DNA of 64,000 bases, from positions 23,385,847 through 23,449,846 of the forward strand of contig NC_067135.1 of assembly GCF_021347895.1 (NCBI RefSeq), read 5' to 3'. Positions 11,732-23,349 of this stretch are shown piece by piece (the first letter of the stretch is position 1; each line of letters opens with the position of its first letter). The DNA is from Acanthochromis polyacanthus. Its lineage: Eukaryota > Chordata > Actinopteri > Pomacentridae. Both the position numbers and the translations under genes were made by a program. Below the pieces are notes generated by a model that searched no databases, was not told the origin of the DNA, and worked only from the letters and a program-made list of their open reading frames with translations.

Positions 11732-13327
11732 AGATGGATCTTCTTGTTTTTGTTGTTTTGTGGACTTTGTTCTGCATGCCTTTATGCATGAGCGTCTCAC
11801 TTCCTGGTCCTCGTATACAATATTCCCGCGACGTGCTTCTTCAAATGAATATACCGGAGCGATCGGCCGCACCATGGCCGGACATTCAACTGGACGATAG
11901 GATTCGAAGAATAGAAAGCAAGCAAACCCACGGATTGTGGAGAAATAAACGAAGGAAACGGGGGAGACGGGGAGGAGTCAGAGCGCCAATCAGGGCGAAT
12001 CAGGACACTGCACCTCGGCCGCTTCCCTCTCCCATCCGTCATTCTTGGTAATGCCCAATCCCTGCGCAATAAATTGGATGAACTGCAGGGAAATGTTCGC
12101 TTCTTACAGGATTATAGAAACTGTTGCGTAATGGCCTTCACAGAGTCGTGGCTTGATGAGCGCGACCCTGACAGTTGAGGGGTTTGAAATTCCCTTTCGC
12201 CAGGACCGCATATCGGAGGTTACCGGGAAGTCGTGGGGAGGAGGCGTGTGCCTTTATGTCAACAAGCGCTACTGTACTTCTGTGACAATGCGCCAGGCCA
12301 TGTGTACACCTGACATGGAGCTCCTGTCAGTGTCACTCCGCCCCTTTTACTTGCCCCGTGAATTTCCCCAGATATTCATTACTACTGTGTATATCCCTCC
12401 CAAAGCAAATCCTGCTACAGCACAAACACTATTGTTGAGCTGGTCCAAAAACTACAAACCATTTCCCCGGATGCTCCTGATTTTATACTTGGTAATTTTA
12501 ATCATATGTCCTTGAATAAGTCATTAAAACACTTTCACCAATATGTGACCTGTACAACCAGAAAGGAAAAGATTTTGGACCTCTGCTATGGATCAGTTAA
12601 GGATGCTTATAAATCACTGCGGTTGCCTCCTTTAGGATCAGCTGATCATAACTGTGTGCTTCTCCTCCCTACATATAAAACTGTATTGAAAAGGGAGGGT
12701 GTCCAGAAAAAAAGAGGTCAAAATATGGTCCGAAGAATCTATGGCATCTCTACAAGGTTGTTTTGAAAGCACAGACTGGGAGATGTTTAGAGTCATGTGA
12801 CAGTGTAGATGAATTAGCAGACGTAGTCTGTTCTTATATAACTTTTTGTGAGAGTGTAGCTGTCCCTACTAAAATTCTAAAAATCTACTCAAATAACAAA
12901 CCTTGGATGTCAGGATCAGTGAAAAACTGTCTGAAGAGAAAAATGACCTCTTTCAATGCAGGTGATCCTGTCGAAATCAAGGCAGCCAAACGAGAGGTAA
13001 AAATAGAAATCCTCAGAGCCAAACAAAGATATAAATCTCATGTTGAGAAAAAATTAGCTCAAAGGAATCTCGGCTCAGCCTGGTCTGGAATGAAGATAAT
13101 TGCTGGAATTCAGCAGCCGAAAAATCCAAAAATTAGCATGGGTGGTTTTACATCAGACTTGGAATTGGCAAATTCATTCAATGACTTTTACCTTCGTTTT
13201 GACCAATTCAACTTCAAAGAGGACATCGATAATCTTAAGGCTAAGTTAAAAGACAGCCAGCACCTTATCCTGGAGCAGAGGGATGTTGAGAGGGCTTTTC
13301 GCACTTTGAAGCCAAATAAAAGCCCTG
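11732..13327 (+). pseudogene. Rex1-type LINE ORF2, 5' part (endonuclease to early RT), decayed
   Basis: The product would be the endonuclease/reverse transcriptase of a non-LTR retrotransposon. From 11732 the frame gives a leader with YSRDVLLQM and a basic RKRGRRGG stretch. A frameshift near 12050 leads into ILGNAQSLRNKLDEL and the catalytic-glutamate motif TESWLDE. A stop follows DPDS (about 12178). The frame beginning at 12153 gives GKSWGGGVCLYVN and YLPREFP. A further shift gives the region that should read GDFNH but reads GNFNH (about 12490), then SADHN (about 12641). The last frame (12763-13327) enters the RT at AFRTLKPNKSPG and is cut by the Harbinger-like insertion. The domain order and the FSSAFNS motif of the 3' part fit the Rex1/CR1 group. 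It is clearly inactive. Confidence 0.85.
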
Positions 13328-13579
13328 GGGCCTCATTTATAAAACATTGCGTAGGATCCATACTAAAGTTTGCGTACGCCGAAAATACGAAAAGGGCGTA
13401 TGCCCTTCGCCCCTGATTTATAAAACTGTGCGTAAGCACAGCTGCATGCAATTTCTTGATAAATCACACACCAGCTGGAAGATTGCACAGGTGGATCCAT
13501 CTCACATTCCGCCCACAACACACCCACATTTTACCATGAATGGTCAATGCAAAGTAACTCATGAATGTATCTGTATATA

Positions 13580-15214
<1,635 letters not shown>

Positions 15215-15524
15215 TAAATAAGCTGCTGATCCACGGCATTTCACGCAGCGCCGGCAGGCAGTCTTTTCACTGCTGTGCATCAGGATGAATGAATCATGTG
15301 TGACCCAGGCCACCCTGCCACTAAATTTGTTCTGATCATGTCCAATGTACAAATAATTTGCACACTGATTGAATGTGCATTTTTTCGGTTCATATAGAGA
15401 AATTCATCTTCACTCGGGGGTTGTGGTGTGAAGCATGTGTGCCTGTGTGCCTGTACAGGGCTGATTAATGGTTGGACGCTCATCCCATTCGGCCGCATAT
15501 GGATAAATAAACAAAATTCTTTAC

Positions 15525-15690
15525 TTTTTTTTGCCTTTATACTGTGATAGTTGCAGTGAAGAGTGACAGGAAATGGGGAGAAGAGTCTAGGGAAGACATG
15601 CATAAAGTGCTGCGGGCAGGAACCGAACCCGAGCCACTGCGTCGAGACCACCCCTACAAATGGATGAGCCATACAGGCGCCGGGTGATCA
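15525..15690 (-). mobile_element. tRNA-derived SINE fragment
   Basis: On the minus strand the sequence reads through 'ggtggtctcgacgcagtggc' to GGTTCGGTTCC (15629-15619), a 10/11 match to the RNA polymerase III B-box. It continues with 'cactttatgcatgtcttccc' and ends in an A-rich tail (GGCAAAAAAAAGTAAAG, about 15540-15524). This is the layout of an abundant teleost SINE. The A-box is degenerate. It lies inside the Harbinger-like element, right of the Tc1. It could instead be an original part of that element. Confidence 0.6.
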
Positions 15691-16261
15691 GTAAACAAAA
15701 TTATTTAATAAAGATCACTGCACCGGCCCCAGATACCGGCCCTTCGGTCAAACGACCGAATGAAATAACGTTCAATCCGCTCCTGTTAATATATGAACAT
15801 AGTTCTGCAAATACAGTCATCGGCCAAATGGCGCACTATAAGAACATCTACAACAATGAGGGTTTATGATTATCTGGCTCTACAAGTCTAATATGTGATA
15901 ACAATAAAGGTTTGAGATCAGTCTGGTTTCAATTCGCCACTTCATCCTCTGGCACTGCCGTTCCCTCTGTCTCCAAAATGTGCTTAAGCAAGCATCAAAG
16001 TTGGCGCACCGGTGCGCACATTCTCACGCCAAGTTTTTTTTAGAAATCACAACGAACACAGCGTACGCCACTTTCTACGCAAAGTTTGTGATTTACGCCC
16101 TGTTTTGTGCGTAAAGAAGCATCAAGAATCAAGGTTGGTGCGCCGGTGCGCACATTCTCACGCCAAGTTTGTTTTTATAAATCACAACCTTTGCGTTGAA
16201 AGTGGCGTACGCCACTTTCTAGCCCTGTTTTGTGCGTACGCAAGCTTTATAAATGAGGCCC

Positions 16262-17821
16262 CTGGTCCAGATAAAATCTGTGGCACCTTATTGAAAGGCT
16301 GTGCTAATCAACTGGGTCATATCTTCAGTTATATTTTTAATGTGTCTTTATCCATACAGATGGTACCTAGTTTATGGAAGCAAGCACTTACTGTGCCTGC
16401 TCCTAAGGGAAGCAGACCTAAAGTTTTTAATGGTTTTAGGCCGGTCGCATTGACTTCTTTGATCATGAAAACTTTTGAAGAATTGATCAAGTTCGAGCTT
16501 GTAAAGGAGACGGAACATCTCCTCGACCCCTTCCAGTTCGCCTATAGGGCACATAGAGGAGTAGAGGATGCGGTAATCACCCTTCTGAACTTTCTTTATA
16601 AACATTTGGAGGGCAGCAAGACCCATGCAAGACTGTCTTTTATTGATTTTTCTTCAGCTTTTAATTCTATCCAACCTCACATTTTATCAACAAGATTGAC
16701 TGAATATTTTAATGTAAAGCCTTATTTAGTGGTTTGGATTTTGGATTTTTTAACATTGAGATCTCAGAGGGTGAAAGTGTCAGAGCTGCATTATTCTAAT
16801 ACTGGATCCCTGCAGGGCTGCTGTCTCTCTCCCTTGCTTTTTATTTTGTATACAAACATGTGTCAGAGCAAATATGAGAACCGATACATTCTTAAGTTTG
16901 CAGATGATACGGTGATTGTAAGTTTGTTGCAAAATATAGACACTGGTCATGGTCCAGTCATTGATGACTTCATCACGTGGTGCAACGAATCTTATTTGTT
17001 TTTAAATGTTTTAAAAACTAAGGACGTGCATATTGATTTTAGAAAGCAGTCTCCACCACTGGATCCTATTATTATCAAAGGTCAACTTGTTGAGTGTGTA
17101 AACAGTTATAAATATTTGGGAACCCTGATTGACTCGGACTTGAGCTTTAAGGACAACAGTGAAATTGTTTGTAAGAAGGGTCATCAGCGTCTGTCCTGTC
17201 TGAGGAAGTTAGCTCGTTCTAATATTAATGTTTCTATGTTGTCTCTTTTTTACCGAGCCTTTATCGAACCGGTTTTGTCCTTTTCTATGGTTGCTTGGTT
17301 TGGCAATGTGTCTTTGAGAGACAAAAATTCTCTCCAGCAGGTGGTTAAGTGGGCGAGCCGGCTAGTGGGTCAGCCGCAAGTCTGTCTGTCAGAGCTGTAC
17401 GCAGAGCAGCTACAGCGGAAAGTGAGCTCCATTCTCCAGGACTGTACTCACCCTCTGCATGGAGAGTTCCTACTTCATCGTTCAGGTCGACGCTATGTGG
17501 TTCCAAAGGGGAGAACCAAGCGGTACAGAGACAGTTTTGTGCCTGCAGCAGTTGCACACTTGAACAAAAGGGGGATGGGGTCTGAATAGTAACCTCATCA
17601 CCTTTTGAGGCCTCTTTAGGCCTCCATGTATCATGACTTTTTATGAAGACTGTAGATATAGTGCACCAAGTAGATGATGATTGTGTTTGTGTTTTTAATG
17701 TTTATTCTTGTGGTTGTTGTGTTTTTATTGTTTATTCTTGTGGTTGTTTGGGATTGCTGCTTTCCCTTTTGTAAACAAATTTACCCACGGGTACGAATAA
17801 AGAAACCTTGAACCTTGATTT
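16262..17821 (+). pseudogene. Rex1-type LINE ORF2, 3' part (reverse transcriptase to C-terminus)
   Basis: Continues the interrupted LINE. The frame is open from the insertion to the stop at 17587-17589 and contains successive RT blocks: FNGFRPVALTS, PFQFAYRAHRGVEDA, LSFIDFSSAFNSIQ (about 16640), GSLQGCCLSPLLF, and the catalytic FADD box (16897-16908) in KFADDTVIV, then YKYLGTLID and the conserved C-terminal tail ending at RYRDSFVPAAVAHLN. The usual G-x-PQG motif reads GSLQGC, a probable damaging change. The FSSAFN motif is the one exploited for Rex1 detection. After the ORF come a 3' UTR and the polyadenylation-like AATAAAG, then a short AACCTTG tail repeat (about 17806-17819), typical of Rex1-group 3' ends. 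Confidence 0.88.
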
Positions 17822-19206
17822 GGCCAAAAATTAAAGTGATTTCTTGCATTATGGGGCTGAAGTCCACTTCAATAAGTTTACATACATGAAGTCATTTCCA
17901 CTGCAAATGATGCATAAATTGGGCTTTTAACTGTCATAAATGTGTGTATTCTTGGTAGATTACTATTAAAACAACCTGTTGGCTGAAGGAGCTGAACACT
18001 ATTTTTTCATTTTGTGCAGAAGAAAAGTCACATAATGCGTTACACAACCACTTTTTAGTGAAGCAGAAAGCATCAATTGACAAAGTCAGTTGAAGATATC
18101 TGTTAACTCTGATTGGGGTTTTAGATTTCCACAAAGAAAGCCCTGATATGTCAAACTGTCTTCATGGTAGCCCTCAGGTGCCACATATGATCAGTAGCTG
18201 CTTTCACATCAGCTCAGAAAGGACCAGCTTTTAAGCTCTATTAAGATAATTGCTCGTATTGCCCCAGAAAGGGGCTCGGTCGCGAACGAAGCCCTTTCTA
18301 TAGATTACTTCAATCCCTTCATATATAAAACTAGATTGATTCTGCTTGGTCGCTGTTTCCCTCAAATCATGACTGAGCATTTCACTGAAAACGGCTTTCG
18401 GCGCTCATCTGAGCTTCTCGGTCTTTCAGGTTAACTGGGGTGACGGTATTGATTGCCAATGAAGTCAGGAATACTCCCTGATAATTATGTGTGTGCACAC
18501 TTTATCCTTATGTATGGAGATCATATTGATTGTGTATCAATGACTTTAACTACGTCTTTAAACCGAAGAGATCCCTGAGGACCTAGCATGCAATCAGCAG
18601 GAGCTACTTGAGTGAAATAAAATGTTTGTGAGTGTGTTTATGGAGAATCTGTGTAGATGTGAGAGAATCCTTTGGTCTAAGTATAAAATCAGTGAACAAA
18701 GTATTCCTGTTTCCTGTCTGTGGGTAGTGAGACATGTATTTGTGTGGGTCCCATCTGTTTTCCAGCCTCTCTTCTCCATCTCCTGCTCTTGGCTACGATA
18801 TCCGTCTTCCTTCCCATCTGATGCTGTAGCTAATCATTACTAAATCTTCCAACTTGCATTTGTTTGTTCCGTCTTTCTCCCCATTTTCTGCTTCAGTTTC
18901 GCGCCTCTGTCTTGTACAGATCTGCATCCAATAGTTTGAACCTTTTTTATGTTTATTCCACAGTTGTGAAGGACACTTGTGCTGCTCCTACAGTGGATGG
19001 CTATAACACTAAAATGGCTTCATGCAGCACACTTTAAACGGCGCTGATTTAATTGCCGCTGCTGTCAGAGAAGTGCTGCAGAGGGAGGTAGTTACTGTGC
19101 GTAGAAACGTCCTCTTATGAAGTCCGGATGCTTTAACATCTCCCACAATCTGAGTTTGCTGTTGGAAGCCAAAGAGAAGCTGCAGACCTGGAGATGCTTT
19201 TTGTTT
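17822..19206. other. No gene seen
   Basis: Unique-looking DNA. The phrase 'cttcaataagtttacatac' near 17865 is mildly reminiscent of Tc1 ends but has no partner. Short frames have no domains. Confidence 0.45.
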
Positions 19207-21630
19207 CAGACACCACAACAACAAGACATAAAAAAATCTCAACAAGACTCAAAACCCCACAAGACACAAAAACACCACAACAAGACAGAAAGACACCACA
19301 ACAAGACACAGACACCACAAAAAGACAAAAACACCACCACAAGACACAAACAACACCACCAAAGACACAAAAACACCACCACAAGACACAAAAACACCAC
19401 AACAAGACATAAAAACATCTCAACGAGACTCAAAAACACCACAAGACACTAAAACACCACAACAAGACACAGACACCACAACAAGACACCACAAAAAAAC
19501 AAAAACACCACCACAAGACTCAAAAAACAGCACCACAAGACACAAAAACACCACAAGACATAAAAACATCTCAACAAGACACAAACACCACAACAAGACA
19601 CTAAAACACCACAACAAGACACAAAGACACCACAACAAGACATTAAAACACCACAAGATAAAGACATCACAACAGGGCACAAAAACACCACAACGAGACA
19701 CAAAGACACCACAAGACACAAAGACACCACAACAAGACTCAAACACACCACAACAAGACTTAAAGATACCACAACAAGATTCAAAAACGCCACAAGACTC
19801 AACACCACAAGACTAAAAAACACCACAAGAAGACACAAAGACACCACAAGACACAAGAACACCTCAACAAGACTCAAAAACACCACAAGAAGACACAAAA
19901 ACACCACCACAAAACTCAAAAACACCACAACAAAACATAAAAACATCTCAACAAGACTCAAAAACCCCACAAGACACAAAAACACCACAACAAGACAGAA
20001 AGACACCACAACAAGACACAGACACCACAAAAAGACAAAAACACCACCACAAGACACAAAAAACACCACCAAAGACACAAAAACACCACCACAAGATACA
20101 AAAACACCACAAGACATAAAAACATCTCAACAAGACTCAAAAACACCACAACAAGACACAAAGACACCACAACAAGACATTAAAACACCACAACAACACT
20201 CAAAAACAGCACAAGACACAAAGACACCACAAGACACTAAAACACCACAACAAGACACAGACACCACAACAAGACACCACAAAAAACAAAAACACCACCA
20301 CAAGACTCAAAAAACAGCACCACAAGACACAAAAACACCACAAGACATAAAAACATCTCAACAAGACACAAACACCACAACAAGACACTAAAACACCACA
20401 ACAAGACACAAAGACACCACAACAAGACATTAAAACACCACAAGATAAAGACATCACAACAGGGCACAAAAACACCACAACGAGACACAAAGACACCACA
20501 AGACACAAAGACACCACAACAAGACTCAAACACACCACAACAAGACTTAAAGATACCACAACAAGATTCAAAAACGCCACAAGACTCAACACCACAAGAC
20601 TAAAAAACACCACAAGAAGACACAAAGACACCACAAGACACAAGAACACCTCAACAAGACTCAAAAACACCACAAGAAGACACAAAAACACCACCACAAA
20701 ACTCAAAAACACCACAACAAAACATAAAAACATCTCAACAAGACTCAAAAACCCCACAAGACACAAAAACACCACAACAAGACAGAAAGACACCACAACA
20801 AGACACAGACACCACAAAAAGACAAAAACACCACCACAAGACACAAAAAACACCACCAAAGACACAAAAACACCACCACAAGATACAAAAACACCACAAG
20901 ACATAAAAACATTTCAACAAGACTCAAAAACACCACAACAAGACACAAAGACACCACAACAAGACATTAAAACACCACAACAACACTCAAAAACAGCACA
21001 AGACACAAAGACACCACAAGACACAAAGACACCACAACAAGACACTACAACACTACAACAAGACACAAAGGCACCACAACAAGGCACAAAGACATCACAA
21101 AATGGCACAAAGACACCACAACAAGACTCAAAAACACCACAACAAGATTCAAACACACCACAACAAGACTTAAAGACACCACAACAAGATTCAAAAACAC
21201 CACCACAAGACTCAACACCACAAGACTAAAAAACACCACAAGACACAAAGACACCACAACAAGATTCAAAAACACCACAAGACTCAACACCACAAGTAAA
21301 AGAAACAGAAGACACAAAGACACCACAGCAAGTCTCCAAAACACCAACACAAGACTTTAAAACACCACAAGACTCAAAAACACCTAAACAAGACTCAATA
21401 ACACCACAGCAAGACTCTAACACACCACAAGACACAAAAACAACACAACACACAAAAATGCCGCAACAAGACTCAAAAACACCACAAGACTAAAAAACAC
21501 CACAAGACTCAAAAACACCACAACAAGACACAGATACCACAACAAGACTCAAAAACACCACAAGAAAAAAAATACAACACACAAAGACACCACAGCAAGT
21601 CTCAAAAACACCAACACAAGACTCAAAAAC
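19207..21630. repeat. A+C-rich minisatellite (ACACCACAACAAGACACAAA) with 787-bp higher-order units
   Basis: About 2.4 kb built from variants of a roughly 19-22-bp unit such as CACCACAACAAGACACAAA. The plus strand is almost pure A and C with few G and very few T, giving extreme strand asymmetry. Two consecutive blocks, about 19436-20222 and 20223-21010, are nearly identical: the rare variants 'acatcacaacagggcac' (19664 and 20451) and the minus-strand frames ending at 20117 and 20904 repeat at 787 bp. I see about one substitution and one single-base indel between the blocks. Long minus-strand frames (up to 234 codons of Val/Ser/Cys/Leu repeats) are by-products and are not annotated as genes. 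Confidence 0.95.
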
Positions 21631-22588
21631 TTTTTTTTAAACAAGTTCATGTAAGTCTTGCATGTCTTCAGACTGTGTGTTTAAGTTACAGCTCAAAATG
21701 CTGCACAGATAATTGATTCTACCGTGCCTGTAATGCATCTAGTTTTAGTCAAACTGCTTCAGTGTTTGTAGCTTTCATTTCAGGAAGAAGACTGTTGTGG
21801 CTGACTCATACAAAATTCTAAGAATTGAAAATATTAATGAAGACATTAACCAGTTCTGTTATTTAGGGTGTCATTAATTCAAGCACTAGTAATAGATTGT
21901 TTAGTTTATAAAATGTTCAGACAAAAACAAGGAAAGAGCAAAATTTCCATCAACTAAGGTAACACAGACTCATTTGCTTTATTGTTGTGCACAGCCACCC
22001 TCCCACAACATCCATTCTGAGCCCTGAAAACAATAAAAAACCTGATTTTTGCATAATGTAGCCCCTTGAATACTCAACTGAATGAATGACAATCCCATCA
22101 GCTTCAGCTGCTCTTTGTGTTTTAGGCTAATTTGCAAACGCATACTAAACTAAAAAGGACTTTTTTTGATGGGAATTCAGTCGGGCGTCACAAAGTGACT
22201 CAAATACACACTCATGCTAGTTGAAAATGTGTATTTGATGCAAAAAAAAAAAGAATAGCACCTGTGGCTTGTTTTTATGATTCCTCTTAATAGATGTGCG
22301 GATATGAGAGGAAAAAGTGGAAGAGAGCGGAAGAAACTCAAGAATCCTTTGAGTTGAGACTTTAAACTGAACACAAACAGGCGGTCGGCGTCTGTACAGC
22401 TGATGTATTGGCTGTGGAGTCGCACTTGGATGAAGCCACCACTAATTGACCTTTCTGTACATGGTGGGTTACTGCAGACTGACTTATCCTATATACACAC
22501 CAATCAGGCATTACATTATGAGTACCTGCCTAATATTGTGTTGGTTCCTGACCTGTCGAGGTCTGGACTCCACTAGACCCTGGAAGGT
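21631..22588. other. No gene seen
   Basis: A+T-rich unique sequence between the minisatellite and the hAT-type MITE, with no recognisable feature. Confidence 0.45.
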
Positions 22589-22596
22589 GTGGTCAG

Positions 22597-23341
22597 TAGG
22601 GCTGGACCCGAATATCCCAAATATCCGGATATTCGTTCGCTACGGCACTATCCGGATATTAATTTGGTATCCGAATATTCGCCCCCCCACCCCCCCACCC
22701 CCCGTCGGACGTTACCGGGCGGAAAGAAAATGCCGCGTTACTGTCTTCCCTCCGCCTTCGGCCCACATCGGCACTTATCGGCTCATCTCATCATGTGATC
22801 ACATAAACATATACACATATGTCTATAACATATACACATATGTCTATGTGATCACTCCCTCCTCCCCCCAGACGAAAATATTCGGAGCTTGTCTCTTCCC
22901 TGCGCCTTCGGCCCTTTTCGGCTCATCCCGCCGTGTTCTTCGGCTCATTTCGGCTCCTCCATTCGTGTTTGTAAACACCACCCGAATGGTCGGGTGGCTG
23001 CCGACTCTGACGTCGCGCTTCACTTCATTGCATAAACACAAGACAAGATGCCGAAGACCTCTGCTGAAGACAAAACGAAGGCAACGAAGGTCGGTTTACA
23101 CTGGGTTCAATCTGTCATCAGGAAATGTTGGCCAGAACTTTCTAAAAATGAATAAGGATCCGAATTTTCGGGTCGTCTGTGTCACAAGCCGCTGCTGCCG
23201 CCACTACCGCACCTCCGCCTCCGCGCCGCGCCACCCCCCCCCCTTCATCGGACGTTACGGGGCGGAACGAATATTCGGATATTTGTCTTTAATAGGGCCC
23301 GAATATTCGGAGGCCAGAAACCACTATTCGGGCCAGCCCTA
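22597..23341. mobile_element. hAT-type MITE (TAGGGCTGG-CCCGAATA ends), 745 bp
   Basis: Terminal inverted repeats TAGGGCTGGACCCGAATA and TAGGGCTGGCCCGAATA (inverted) are flanked by a perfect 8-bp duplication GTGGTCAG (22589-22596 and 23342-23349), diagnostic for the hAT superfamily. The interior is G+C-rich with two similar blocks, each a C-run followed by CGGACGTTACSGGGCGGA (about 22680-22725 and 23230-23265). It also has a near-perfect palindrome at 22795-22855 bounded by GTGATCACATA and TATGTGATCAC. A 298-codon plus-strand frame spans the whole element but has no transposase motif. A separate frame beginning ATGCCGAAGACCTCTGC at 23048 could be a relic of a transposase start. Confidence 0.85.
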
Positions 23342-23349
23342 GTGGTCAG

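Noticed and set aside
15280..15672. 130-codon minus-strand frame inside the Harbinger-like element as a possible transposase
   Set aside because: It runs through the SINE-like segment and shows no DDE or Myb-like motif.
19133..21453. Long minus-strand frames (up to 234 codons) rich in Cys, Val, Ser, Phe
   Set aside because: They are translations of the A+C-rich minisatellite. Several frames are open at once, and composition follows the repeat unit.
19207..21630. CRISPR-like array
   Set aside because: Units are contiguous variants without unique spacers, and the genome is clearly eukaryotic.
22446..23342. 298-codon frame covering the hAT-type MITE
   Set aside because: It begins outside the element, runs through C-runs and inverted repeats and has no transposase motif. 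The open frame is explained by G+C-rich composition.
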